This document shows positions 19,331-28,594 of a stretch of DNA of 64,000 bases, piece after piece (position 1 is the first letter of the stretch; every line of letters begins with the position of its first letter). Location: NCBI RefSeq assembly GCF_042140125.1, contig NZ_CP159473.1; one strand, given 5' to 3'. Source of the DNA: Rhodophyticola sp017644125. Lineage in GTDB: Bacteria; Pseudomonadota; Alphaproteobacteria; Rhodobacterales; Rhodobacteraceae. Below the pieces are notes generated by a model. That model saw nothing but the letters and a program-made list of their open reading frames with translations. It made no database searches and was not told where the DNA came from. A program made the position numbers and the translations under genes.

Positions 19331-21694
19331 ATGCAGGCACTCGACAAGAAGCTGTTCCGCGACTTCAGGCGCCTGTGGGTTCAGGCGGTGGCCATCGCGC
19401 TGGTGCTGTCCTGCGGGGTGGCGTTGCTGCTGACCTCTTTCGGGATGTACCAGGCGCTCGACGACACCCGCGCGGCCTATTACGAGCGCAACCGGTTCGG
19501 GGATGTCTGGCTCGACACGCGGCGCGCGCCCGAGACGCTGCTGCCGGAGCTGCGCGCGATCGATGGCGTCTATGCGATCGAGCCGCGGGTTGTCGGCGCG
19601 GCGATCCTGGATATCGAGGGGCGCAGCGAAAGCGCGGTGGGGCAGATCCTGTCCTGGCCCGAGGATGACGACCCGCTGCTGAATGTGCCGCTTCTGCGCT
19701 CGGGCGGCTACCCCGCGCCCACCTCCACCCGCGACGTGATGGTCAACGAGCCCTTCGCCGAGGCCAACGGGTTCGAGATCGGCTCGGTCTTTCATGCCAA
19801 CCTGAACGGTCAGCGGCGCGAGTTGCGCATCGTGGGCACCGCGCTAAGCCCGGAATACATCTACACGATCAGCCCCGGCGGCATGATGCCCGACAACGAG
19901 GGGTTCGGTATCATCTGGATGGCGGAACGCGCCGTGGCCGCCGCCTTCGACATGGAGGGGGCGTTCAACAACCTGTCGGTCCGGATCACGCAAGATGCCA
20001 GCGAGGACGAGGTGATCGACGCGCTGGACAGGCTTGCCGAACCCTATGGCGGGCTTGGCGCCTACGGCCGGGCGCAGCAGATCAGCGACAGTTTCGTCAC
20101 CTCCGAGATCGCGCAGTTGCGGGGCATGGCGATGGTGGTGCCGCCGATCTTCTTCGCCATCGCGGCGTTTCTGGTCAGCATGGTGATGGGCCGGATCGTA
20201 GCGCTGGAACGCTCCGAGATCGGCCTGCTGAAGGCGATCGGGTATTCGGATCTGGAAATCTGTCTGCACTACCTGCTTCTGGCGGGCTTCATCGCCGTGG
20301 TCGGCATCGCCATCGGCTGGGGCGCGGGCACATGGCTTGCGCGCGGCATGGCGGTGCAATACGCCGAGTTCTTCGACTTTCCCTATCTTCTGTTCCGGGT
20401 GCCGGGCTGGGTCTATGCGATTTCGGGGCTTGCGGCGCTTGTCACGACGATGCTGGGCGCCGCGCGCGCGGCGCTGGCGGCGGCGCGGCTGGCCCCGGCC
20501 ATCGCGATGCAGCCCCCCGCCCCGCCGCGCTTCAAGCGCAGCATGATCGATGTGGCCATGGCCAGACTGCGCCTGTCGCAGCCGACGGTGATGATCCTGC
20601 GCAGCTTTTTCCGCTGGCCCGGGCGCAGCGCGATGACCTGTCTGGGGCTGGGCTTCGCGGTCGCCTCCGTCGTGGCGGCCTCCTTCGTGAACGACGCGCT
20701 GGAAAACATCGTCGACGTGGCGTTCTACCAGTCGAACCGGCAGGACGCGATGTTGCTGTTCACCGAGAACGTGCCGGAAACCACGATTGCCGAGGTGCGC
20801 CGCCTGCCCGGCGTCCTGCAGGCCGAGCCGCAGCAATATCTGCCCGCGATCCTGCGAAATGGCCCGCTGGAAAAAAGCCTCGCCGTGGAGGCCCGGCGCC
20901 CCGGTACGGATCTGAGCCGGGTGATCGGCGCCGATGGCGAGGTCAGCACCGCGGAGCCCGGCGGCATGCTCCTGTCGGAGCGGCTGGCCAGCCAGCTTGA
21001 CCTTGGCATCGGCGATATGGTCGAGGTCGAGTTTCTGTCGGGCCGGCGCGAAACCCATGAGATGGTGGTGACCGGGCTGGTGGAGCAGTATTTCGGGCTG
21101 GGCGCCTATGCGGATCTGGATTATCTCAACCAGGTGTTCCGGCAAAGCCCGCAGATGTCGGTGGTCAATGTCACGCTGGATGACAACGAGCTGGAGGCGC
21201 TGCACGCGCGCCTGAAGGACATTCCGCGCCTGTCCGGCCTGATCATGATGAACGACACGCGCCGGAGCTTTCAGGACACGATCCGGGAAAACGTGGTGGT
21301 GATGAACACGGTCTATATCGTCATCGCCGTGCTGATCACCGTGGGCGTGGCCTATAACGGCGCGCGCATCCAGCTGAGCGAGCGCGCCCGCGAACTGGCC
21401 AGCCTGCGCATCCTGGGCTTTTCACGGGGCGAGGTGTCTTATGTGCTGGTGGGCGAGACGATGCTGCTGGCGCTGGTGGCCCAGCCCATCGGCTGGCTGC
21501 TGGGCGCGGGGATCGCGCAGGCCATGGTGGGGGCGTTTTCGTCGGATATCTATTCGATGCCGCTGATCCTGAAACCCGACATCTTCTCCCGCGCCAGCCT
21601 TGTGGTTCTGGCCGCGGCCCTTGCCTCGGCATTGATCGTGCGCCGCAGGCTGGATAATCTCAATCTCGTTTCCGTCATGAAAACAAGGGAGTAA
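19331..21694 (+). CDS. FtsX/MacB-like ABC transporter permease
   Basis: The protein has 787 residues from the ATG at 19331 (MQALDKKL); GTG codons at 19319 and 19322 are also possible, the latter overlapping the ATPase stop as GTGA. After an N-terminal transmembrane helix and a periplasmic MacB-type domain (about 45-240) there are two FtsX repeats, each with three helices, around 265-400 and 660-780, with a second periplasmic domain between. Duplicated FtsX permeases move lipids, peptides or lipoproteins out of the inner membrane. The substrate cannot be told from the sequence. Confidence 0.85.
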   Translation: MQALDKKLFRDFRRLWVQAVAIALVLSCGVALLLTSFGMYQALDDTRAAYYERNRFGDVWLDTRRAPETLLPELRAIDGVYAIEPRVVGAAILDIEGRSESAVGQILSWPEDDDPLLNVPLLRSGGYPAPTSTRDVMVNEPFAEANGFEIGSVFHANLNGQRRELRIVGTALSPEYIYTISPGGMMPDNEGFGIIWMAERAVAAAFDMEGAFNNLSVRITQDASEDEVIDALDRLAEPYGGLGAYGRAQQISDSFVTSEIAQLRGMAMVVPPIFFAIAAFLVSMVMGRIVALERSEIGLLKAIGYSDLEICLHYLLLAGFIAVVGIAIGWGAGTWLARGMAVQYAEFFDFPYLLFRVPGWVYAISGLAALVTTMLGAARAALAAARLAPAIAMQPPAPPRFKRSMIDVAMARLRLSQPTVMILRSFFRWPGRSAMTCLGLGFAVASVVAASFVNDALENIVDVAFYQSNRQDAMLLFTENVPETTIAEVRRLPGVLQAEPQQYLPAILRNGPLEKSLAVEARRPGTDLSRVIGADGEVSTAEPGGMLLSERLASQLDLGIGDMVEVEFLSGRRETHEMVVTGLVEQYFGLGAYADLDYLNQVFRQSPQMSVVNVTLDDNELEALHARLKDIPRLSGLIMMNDTRRSFQDTIRENVVVMNTVYIVIAVLITVGVAYNGARIQLSERARELASLRILGFSRGEVSYVLVGETMLLALVAQPIGWLLGAGIAQAMVGAFSSDIYSMPLILKPDIFSRASLVVLAAALASALIVRRRLDNLNLVSVMKTRE

Positions 21695-21699
21695 CGGCT

Positions 21700-22911
21700 A
21701 TGTCGCTGAAACCCAGAACCTTGGGCATCCTGGCCGTCGGCGGCGCCATTCTGGCCGCGCTGCTCTATGTCACGTTCCGGACCGAGCCGATCCCGGTCGA
21801 TCTGCACGAGATCGCGAGCGGGCCGTTGCAGGTGAGCGTGGATGCCGACGGGCGGACGCGCATCCGCGATATCTACGAGGTGGCCGCGCCGATCACCGGA
21901 ACCGCGCTGAGATCGCCGGTTCAGGTGGGCGATACCGTGGTTGCGGGGCAGACCGTTGTCGCCGAGGTGGAACCGGTGGCGCCCAGCCTGCTGGACAGCC
22001 GGACGCGCATGCAGGCCGAAGCCACCATCGCGGAGGCGGAGGCGGCGCTGAACGTGGCGCAGACCGATCACCGGCGCGCGCAGGAAGAACAGACCTATGC
22101 GCAGATGCAGTTCGAGCGGATGCAGGTGCTGGTGGAGCGGGGCGTGTCGTCGATCACGGCGATGGAGGATGTCACCCAGCGGCTGGCGATTGCCGATGCC
22201 GCGGTGGAGGCCGCCGCGGCGCGGATCGAGATCGCCCGGAGCACGCTGGAGCGGTCCCGCGCCGCGCTGATGGGCCCGGAGACGGCGAGTGCCGGCAATG
22301 GCGATTGCTGTGTCGAGATCGTCGCGCCCGCGGACGGGGTGGTTCTGTCGGTCGCCAATATCAGCGAACGCCCGGTGGTCGCCGGCGCGCCGCTGATGTC
22401 GATCGGCAACCCGGGCGAACTGGAGATCGTGGCCGATCTGCTGTCGTCGGACGCGGTGAGACTGTCGCCCGGTGCGGTGGCGATCGTGGAACGCTGGGGC
22501 GGGCCGGACCCGCTGATGGCGGAACTGGACCGGGTGGAACCCTCGGCGCGCACTCATATCTCCGCCCTGGGGATCGAGGAACAGCGGGTGGATGCGATTT
22601 TCCGCCTGACCTCTCCGCCCGAGGACCGTGCGGGGTTGGGCGACGGGTTTTCGACCTTCCTTCGGATCATCGAATGGCAGGCGGAGGATGTGGTGCAGGT
22701 GCCGCTGAGCGCGCTGTTCAGGCGCGGGCAGGACTGGGCCGTTTTCGTGGCCGATGGCAGCACCGCCCGCGAGATCATCGTGGAGCTGGGCCGGCGCAGC
22801 GACCGGTTCGCCGTGGTGACCGGCGGTCTGGAGCCCGGCATGATGGTGGTCACCCATCCCAATGACGACATCGTCGATGGCAGTCCGGTGATCGACCGGG
22901 CCGAGTTGTAG
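21700..22911 (+). CDS. HlyD/AcrA-family periplasmic adaptor subunit
   Basis: The protein has 403 residues, starting 5 bases after the permease stop. Residues about 8-24 are an inner-membrane anchor. The rest follows the adaptor order: barrel-sandwich part, an alpha-hairpin rich in Ala/Glu/Arg (about 100-190), the second lipoyl half (VEIVAPADGVVLSV), then beta-barrel and membrane-proximal domains. Such adaptors join an inner-membrane ABC pump to an outer-membrane channel. No TolC-like gene is next to it, so a shared TolC would be needed. Confidence 0.88.
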   Translation: MSLKPRTLGILAVGGAILAALLYVTFRTEPIPVDLHEIASGPLQVSVDADGRTRIRDIYEVAAPITGTALRSPVQVGDTVVAGQTVVAEVEPVAPSLLDSRTRMQAEATIAEAEAALNVAQTDHRRAQEEQTYAQMQFERMQVLVERGVSSITAMEDVTQRLAIADAAVEAAAARIEIARSTLERSRAALMGPETASAGNGDCCVEIVAPADGVVLSVANISERPVVAGAPLMSIGNPGELEIVADLLSSDAVRLSPGAVAIVERWGGPDPLMAELDRVEPSARTHISALGIEEQRVDAIFRLTSPPEDRAGLGDGFSTFLRIIEWQAEDVVQVPLSALFRRGQDWAVFVADGSTAREIIVELGRRSDRFAVVTGGLEPGMMVVTHPNDDIVDGSPVIDRAEL

Positions 22912-22960
22912 CGGCGCCGGGACGGTGGCCGGCGGGCCCGCGCGGCCCGAAAGGATTAGG

Positions 22961-23797
22961 ATGACGGCCATGATCTGGGCGCTTTCGATATCTGCCGGTC
23001 TGGGGCTGCTGCTGGCCGCCGTGATGTGGAAGACCAGCCTGAGAAGGGCGTTCGAGGCGCGGCGGGCCGAGGCGATGACCGTTCCCCTTGGCGGCGAAAG
23101 GATCCTCGGCGAGGCCGATATCGCCCATCTGCCGCCGCCGGTCCGGCGCTATATCGCGCTGACGGGGTCGGTGGGGCGGCCCGTCGTCACCGAGATCATG
23201 ATGCATTTCGATGCCGTGATGTACGAGGCCCCGGGCGCGCCGGGCATGACCGGCCCGGTCCGGCAATACGAGCGCTTCGACACGCCCGAGCGCCTGTTCC
23301 TGATGACCACGCGGATGAAAGGCCTGCCAGTGGCCGTGCTGCATGATTTCGACCGCGACCGTGCCACGATGCGCGTGCGCCTTGCGGGGCTGGTGAACGT
23401 GGTCGATACCGACGGCGCCGATCTGACCCGGACCGAAACGGTCACGATCCTGAACGATCTGTGCTTCTTCGCGCCCTCGCGGCTTGTCGATCCGCGCCTG
23501 TCATGGCGCGAGATCGACGACAGGCGCGCGCGGGTGCGGTTCGCGCTTGGCGGGAACACGGTATCGGCGGAGCTGATCTTCAACGCCGCCGGGGAACTGG
23601 TGGATTTCATGTCCGAGGATCGGGGCAGGCTGGAAAAGGACGGGACGCTGCGGCCTTTGCGCTGGAGCACACCGCTTGGCACCTACCGGGAGTTCGACGG
23701 GTGGCGGCTTGCCAGCGAGGGGGATGCGATCTGGCATCTGGAGGACGGACCCTTCACCTATGGCCACCTGCGTCTGACGCAGTACGACGCGAGATAG
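22961..23797 (+). CDS. DUF6544/DUF6920-like protein
   Basis: The protein has 278 residues from the ATG at 22961, preceded by AAGGA at 22950-22954; a GTG at 22925 is less likely. There is one N-terminal transmembrane helix (about 3-20). The body contains LPPPVRRYIALTGSVGRPVV, the opening pattern of the DUF6544 family, later LVDPRLSWREIDDRRARVRF and a closing GTYREFDGWRLASEGDAIW. The biochemical role is unknown. It lies 49 bases after the exporter adaptor on the same strand and may belong to that operon. Confidence 0.65.
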   Translation: MTAMIWALSISAGLGLLLAAVMWKTSLRRAFEARRAEAMTVPLGGERILGEADIAHLPPPVRRYIALTGSVGRPVVTEIMMHFDAVMYEAPGAPGMTGPVRQYERFDTPERLFLMTTRMKGLPVAVLHDFDRDRATMRVRLAGLVNVVDTDGADLTRTETVTILNDLCFFAPSRLVDPRLSWREIDDRRARVRFALGGNTVSAELIFNAAGELVDFMSEDRGRLEKDGTLRPLRWSTPLGTYREFDGWRLASEGDAIWHLEDGPFTYGHLRLTQYDAR

Positions 23798-23835
23798 CGG
23801 GAGCGGGAAGCTTCGTCCCCCGGCGCAGGACCGTC

Positions 23836-24969
23836 CTAGCCGTCCGTCGCCGCGCCGATCCGTGCCGGCGAAATGCTGTCTGCATCGAAGCCGGGCCCGG
23901 ACCGGTCCGGCGTGGCCGCCCCGTTCAGAGCAAGGCCCGCGGCGAAGCGCGCAAGGGCGGGCGCCATCATGATCCCGTAGCCGCCCTGTCCCGCCAGCCA
24001 GAGGAAGCCCGGAATGCGCGGATCGAACCCCACGACCGGCGCCTCGTCGGCGGTGAAGGAGCGCAGACCGGCCCAGGAATGGGAAATGCGGCGCACGGGG
24101 ATCAGGGTTTCGGTTTCGATCCAATGGGCCAGATGGGCGATGTCGAGCTCTTCGGGCCGCGCATCCTGCGGCGTGGTGGGCGTCGCATCGCCGGGCGATG
24201 CCATCAGCTTGCCCGCCTCGGGCTTGATATAGGCGCCGGTGGCCACGAAATCGACCGCGGGGCTGGTGGCCAGATCGAGCCCGTCCGGCGCGTCCACGAT
24301 GATCGCCGTGCGGCGCATGGGCACCAGCCCGACCGATGCCGCCCCGGCCATCGCGCCGATCTGGTCGGCCCAGGCCCCGGCGGCGTTCACGACGATGCGC
24401 GCGCGATGGGTCTGGCCCGCGGTCCGGACCTGCCAGACACCCGCGGCATGCTCCAGCCCCGTCACCGCCGCGCCGGTTTCGATCAGGCAGCCGCGCCGCC
24501 GGGCGCCCTTGAGATAGGCCTGATGCAGGCCTGCCACGTCGATATCGGCGACATTCGCCTCGTAGACCGCGCCCGCAAGCCGCTCGGGGCGCAGATACGG
24601 CGCGCGTGCCAGCGCCTCCTCCGGCGTGATCTCGACCACCTCCTCTCCGGGTTCGGAGAGCGCCAGAAGCGCCGGCAGCAGGTCCAGCGCCCCGGCGCCG
24701 GCCACGGTCAGGGCGCCGCGCGGGGTCAGAAGCGGGCTGTCGCAGAAGGCGGCGGGCGGGGCCGCGAAGAACGGGGCGCTGGCCGCATTGATCCGGCGCA
24801 CCACCGGGCCGCCGTAATTCCGGGTGAAAAGGGCGGCCGACCGGCCCGTGCTGTGATAGCCGAGCGCGGTTTCGGCCTCCAGCACCAGAACGGTGCCGGC
24901 CTCGGCCAGTTCATAGGCGACGGAGGCGCCGGAGATCCCGCCGCCGATCACAAGAAAATCGTGGATCAT
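23836..24969 (-). CDS. FAD-dependent D-amino-acid dehydrogenase (DauA-like, DAO family)
   Basis: The protein has 377 residues. The FAD-binding motif is VIGGGISGA (7-15), followed by GYHSTGRSAALFTRNYG, a pattern shared with Pseudomonas DauA (D-arginine dehydrogenase), then VNAAGAWADQIG, HSWAGLRSFTADEAPVVG and GQGGYGIMMAPA. It would oxidise a D-amino acid (or a similar imine-forming amine) to the keto acid and pass electrons to the respiratory chain. It diverges from an RpiR regulator and a peptide importer, so the substrate may come from imported peptides. Glycine or sarcosine oxidase activity is the alternative. Confidence 0.75.
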   Translation of the reverse strand: MIHDFLVIGGGISGASVAYELAEAGTVLVLEAETALGYHSTGRSAALFTRNYGGPVVRRINAASAPFFAAPPAAFCDSPLLTPRGALTVAGAGALDLLPALLALSEPGEEVVEITPEEALARAPYLRPERLAGAVYEANVADIDVAGLHQAYLKGARRRGCLIETGAAVTGLEHAAGVWQVRTAGQTHRARIVVNAAGAWADQIGAMAGAASVGLVPMRRTAIIVDAPDGLDLATSPAVDFVATGAYIKPEAGKLMASPGDATPTTPQDARPEELDIAHLAHWIETETLIPVRRISHSWAGLRSFTADEAPVVGFDPRIPGFLWLAGQGGYGIMMAPALARFAAGLALNGAATPDRSGPGFDADSISPARIGAATDG

Positions 24970-25064
24970 GCTGATTGAGCCTTTGTGGCACGCCGGTGCC
25001 CGGAAGTGGCCGACCCCGCCACAAGACGCCTATTGCGCCGGGTTTGCAAGAAAAACCAAAAACG

Positions 25065-25088
25065 TTGACTTTTTGAAAGTTTTATTTC
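25065..25088. promoter_or_regulatory. Candidate promoter/operator with palindrome, between dauA-like gene and rpiR-type gene
   Basis: TTGACT at 25065-25070 resembles a -35 element for the plus-strand regulator. It overlaps a perfect 5-bp inverted repeat ACTTT-TTG-AAAGT (25068-25080). A second arm pair GAAA (25075-25078) and TTTC (25085-25088) follows; RpiR-family operators often have GAAA/TTTC arms. Autoregulation and control of the divergent oxidase are inferred. No convincing -10 was fixed. Confidence 0.35.
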
Positions 25089-25117
25089 TTACTTAAGGGA
25101 ACTGACGGGGAAATTTC

Positions 25118-26014
25118 ATGTCGAGACCTTTGCGCGACCGCCTGAACGAGGCGCTGGCAACCGCCTCCAAGGCGGATCGCGCGCTGGCCGGCTACATGCT
25201 GTCGGATATGAGCACCCTGCCGTTCGAGACGGCCGCGAGCCTTGCCGTGAAGGTGGGGGTGAGCGAGCCGACCGTGGGCCGTTTCTGCCGCTCCATCGGC
25301 TATGACGGGTTCAAGGATCTCAAGAAGAACCTCAAGAATGACATGGGCGATCAGCCCTGGCTGATCGGCGACCGTCTGCGTGACCTGCAGGCCCGCACCA
25401 AGGCCGGCGAGGACCAGCTGGCGCGCGGGCTGGAGCTTGAAATGGCGGCGCTGGTCGCCGTCTACGAGGCCGCCCACAGCCCGGACTGGCACCGCGCCGT
25501 CAAGCGGCTGGCCGGCGCGCGCCGGGTTTTCGCCGCCGGTTTCCAGACCGAGCGCGGCATGGCCCAGATTTTCGTCAATCAGCTGCAATACCTGCGCGAG
25601 GACGTGCATCTGCTGGATCTTGCCGGCGGCAATTTCGCCGAGGTTCTGGCGATCTCGGACGGCGACGCGGCCCTGGTGATCTTCGAGGCGCGGCGATACT
25701 CGCGCCACGCGCAGTTGCTGGCCAGAGAGGCCAAGGCCGCGGGCATTCCTGTCACGCTGATCACCGACCCCTATTGCGACTGGGGCCGTGAGGTCTCCAC
25801 CGAGATGTTCGTGGTGCCCACGGCGGTCAATCTGTTCTGGGAATCCACCGCCCAGATGGCCAGCCTCGCCAATCTGCTGGTCAATGGGGTGTTCCTGGAA
25901 CTCGGCCCCGAAGTCGAGGACCGGATGAACAGGATTGCCCGGCTTTACGGCCGTTTCACGGGCCATGTCGGCGATCCGGCCACCCCGCGCGCGGAGGGCC
26001 ACCGCACAACGTAA
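25118..26014 (+). CDS. MurR/RpiR-family transcriptional regulator (HTH-SIS)
   Basis: The protein has 298 residues. The N-terminal helix-turn-helix (about 1-80) has AASLAVKVGVSEPTVGRFCR, the standard RpiR recognition region, and a SIS domain (about 115-255) usually binds a phosphosugar or related ligand. It is the first gene of a plus-strand run: regulator, solute-binding protein (35-base gap), two permeases, two ATPases and an M81 peptidase. It most likely controls that run and perhaps the divergent oxidase. The ligand is unknown. Confidence 0.9.
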   Translation: MSRPLRDRLNEALATASKADRALAGYMLSDMSTLPFETAASLAVKVGVSEPTVGRFCRSIGYDGFKDLKKNLKNDMGDQPWLIGDRLRDLQARTKAGEDQLARGLELEMAALVAVYEAAHSPDWHRAVKRLAGARRVFAAGFQTERGMAQIFVNQLQYLREDVHLLDLAGGNFAEVLAISDGDAALVIFEARRYSRHAQLLAREAKAAGIPVTLITDPYCDWGREVSTEMFVVPTAVNLFWESTAQMASLANLLVNGVFLELGPEVEDRMNRIARLYGRFTGHVGDPATPRAEGHRTT

Positions 26015-26049
26015 GTCTGCACATAATTACATAACAGGGAAAATCTGCC

Positions 26050-27630
26050 ATGCGATATTCGACCAAGACCCAACTTCTATCAGGATCGGCTATCGTAGCT
26101 GCCGGTTTGCTGTTTTCCGCCGCCGCGATGGCGCAGAACGTCTCCATCGCCTTTTCCGCGAGCGAATTGGGGGCCACGGCCTACAATCCCGTCGCGGCCA
26201 GCACGCTCAACACCGCCACATCGCTGATCTACGACCGGCTGGTGGAGCAGGACGCGGACCAATCCTATCACCCGCATCTGGCGACCTCATGGGAGGAAAC
26301 CGCGGACGGTATGGCCTGGACCTTCTCATTGCTGGAGGGGGTGACGTTCCATGACGACACGCCGTTCAACGCCGCCGCCGTCCAGTCCTGGATCGCAAGC
26401 TATGCGGGCACCGAGAACGAATATCTGGTGGAGGCCATCGGGTCGGTCGACGTGATCGACGATCTGACGGTGCGTTTCAACATGGACCGGCCGGAACCGA
26501 ACCTTCTCTACAACCTCGCCAGCGCCTTCATGGGCATCCCCAGCCCCACGGCCTTTGCGGAACTGGGCGACAATTTCGGCGTGACCGCCGCGGTGGGCAC
26601 CGGGCCCTACGAGCTTCAGAGTTTCGAAATCGGGCTGGAGACCGTTCTGGTGCGCAACGAGGATTACACCTGGGGTTCGGATCTGTCGGAGAACACCGGA
26701 CCGGGCCATATCGAGACCTTCACCTTCCGCGAGATCCCCGACCAGTCCACCGCGTTTCTGGAATTGCGGACCGGCGGGATCGACCTGCTGTTGGGTGTGC
26801 CCACGGACTTCCTCCAGATCCTGGAGGCCGAGGCCAGTATCCAGATCATCCAGATGCCCGGCGTCGGCATCAGCTATATGCCGATCAACGTGACTGCGCC
26901 GCCCTTCGACAACATTCTGGTGCGTCAGGCGACGGGCATGGCCATCGACCAGGAGGGGATCGTCGCGGCGATCTATAACGGCGTCGGCGCGCCGGCGCAC
27001 AACTTCCTGATCTCGTCCCTGCCCGAGGCCGATGTCGACCCGGCGCTCAACGTCCGCTACAACCCCGAACGCGCCCGCGAGTTGCTGGAAGAGGCCGGAT
27101 GGGTCATGGGCGATGACGGGGTGCGCGTGATGGGCGACGAGCGTCTAACCGTCCGCCTTTACACCGCCAACACGACCGAACTGACCCGCCTGACGCAGGT
27201 GGTGCAGGCGCAACTGGGCGAGATCGGGATGGAGGCGATCATCACGGTCTTCGACAGCTCCACCATCCGCGACGAATACCGCAACAACACCCACCAGCTT
27301 GCGGTGCGCAGCTATGACTGGAACAACTCGGACATTCTGGACTGGTTCTTCAGCGGCAATCGTCTGGGCTATCCGAACGTGTCGATGTGGCAGGACGAGG
27401 AAGGCCAGCGCCTGAACGACATCGCGATGACCGAAAGCAGCACCTCCGCCGAGCGGATCGCGAACTTCACCGCCTATCACGAATATGTCCTGTCGCAGCA
27501 TCTCTTCGTGCCGATCTACCAGCCGACCCAGAACATCGCCTTCAACAGCGATGCGATCACCGTGCCCGATCCGGTGCGCGGCTCGCGGTTCCGCGGCCAA
27601 TCGTTCATGGATATCCAGATTGTCGAATAA
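26050..27630 (+). CDS. ABC transporter substrate-binding protein, family 5 (oligopeptide type)
   Basis: The protein has 526 residues with a signal peptide of about 28 residues (hydrophobic core, cut near AMA-QN). The body is the large family-5 (SBP_bac_5) periplasmic binder: HLATSWEETADGMAWTFSL, then DTPFNAAAVQSW, a conserved opening, and YNPERARELLEEAGW in the middle. Members bind di- or oligopeptides, glutathione, nickel or opines. It heads the importer genes and is 34 bases upstream of the first permease. Confidence 0.92.
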   Translation: MRYSTKTQLLSGSAIVAAGLLFSAAAMAQNVSIAFSASELGATAYNPVAASTLNTATSLIYDRLVEQDADQSYHPHLATSWEETADGMAWTFSLLEGVTFHDDTPFNAAAVQSWIASYAGTENEYLVEAIGSVDVIDDLTVRFNMDRPEPNLLYNLASAFMGIPSPTAFAELGDNFGVTAAVGTGPYELQSFEIGLETVLVRNEDYTWGSDLSENTGPGHIETFTFREIPDQSTAFLELRTGGIDLLLGVPTDFLQILEAEASIQIIQMPGVGISYMPINVTAPPFDNILVRQATGMAIDQEGIVAAIYNGVGAPAHNFLISSLPEADVDPALNVRYNPERARELLEEAGWVMGDDGVRVMGDERLTVRLYTANTTELTRLTQVVQAQLGEIGMEAIITVFDSSTIRDEYRNNTHQLAVRSYDWNNSDILDWFFSGNRLGYPNVSMWQDEEGQRLNDIAMTESSTSAERIANFTAYHEYVLSQHLFVPIYQPTQNIAFNSDAITVPDPVRGSRFRGQSFMDIQIVE

Positions 27631-27664
27631 GCCTCTGAAACCTTGAGAAAACGGAGGCACCGGG

Positions 27665-28594
27665 ATGATCCTCAGATACACGTTCCTGCGGTTGCTGATG
27701 CTGATCCCGGTGTCTTTCTCGATCTCGGTGGTGATCTTCATGATCGTCTACCTGCTGCCGGGAGACCCCATCGACAACCTGTTGCGCGTCGGCTCCTCCC
27801 CCGAAGACCGGGCGGAGCTGGTCGCGCAATACGGGCTCGACCGGAACCTGGTGGTCCAGTACTTCGTCTGGATCGGCAATATGTTCCAGGGCGAGTTCGG
27901 GCAGGCCATCGTGCTGCGCCGTCCGGTCGCCGATCTGGTGGCGCAGAACCTGCCCTACAGCCTGACACTGGGCGGGCTGGCCTTTCTGTTTTCCTCCACC
28001 GTCGGCATGACACTGGGCACGATCTCGGCGGTGGTGCGCCACCCGGTGCTGGACCGGTTCATGCGCGGCTTCATCCTGCTTGGCTCCACCGTGCCGGGCT
28101 TCTGGCTGGCGCTTCTGCTGATCCTGTTCTTCTCGGTCAATCTGGGCTGGTTCCCGGTCTCGGGCGCAGGCGGATGGACATCGCTGGTCCTGCCTGTCCT
28201 GACCATCGGCTTCGGCGGGGTGGCGCTTGTCGCGCGGGTCACGCGAGTTGCCCTGCTGGATGCGCAGCGGGAGGATTTCGTGACCCTGCTTCATGCCAAG
28301 GGGCTGTCTTCGGGCACGATCCTGTTCCGCCATCTGATGCCCCATGCCCTGCTGCCGGTCGTCACCATCCTTGCCCTGCGGATCGGCTGGATCCTCGGCG
28401 GCGCGGTCACGGTGGAATTCGTCTTCGGCCGTCCCGGCCTCGGCTCCCTTCTTATCCGCGCGTTGGGCCAGCGCGATTACCCGGTGGTGCAGGCCTGCCT
28501 GCTGATGCTGGCACTGGCCGTGATGCTCGGCACGCTTATCGGCGATGTCGCGCAGGCCTCCATGGACCCCCGTATTCGCGAGAAAAAATCATGA
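27665..28594 (+). CDS. ABC transporter permease, DppB/OppB type
   Basis: The protein has 309 residues with about six transmembrane helices. YLLPGDPIDNLL near residue 35 is the start of the family's N-terminal periplasmic loop, and the cytoplasmic EAA-like loop is AKGLSSGTILFRHLMPHALLP. It forms a heterodimeric channel with the next gene. It begins with ATG after a GGAGG site, and its TGA overlaps the next ATG (28591-28594). Confidence 0.93.
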   Translation: MILRYTFLRLLMLIPVSFSISVVIFMIVYLLPGDPIDNLLRVGSSPEDRAELVAQYGLDRNLVVQYFVWIGNMFQGEFGQAIVLRRPVADLVAQNLPYSLTLGGLAFLFSSTVGMTLGTISAVVRHPVLDRFMRGFILLGSTVPGFWLALLLILFFSVNLGWFPVSGAGGWTSLVLPVLTIGFGGVALVARVTRVALLDAQREDFVTLLHAKGLSSGTILFRHLMPHALLPVVTILALRIGWILGGAVTVEFVFGRPGLGSLLIRALGQRDYPVVQACLLMLALAVMLGTLIGDVAQASMDPRIREKKS

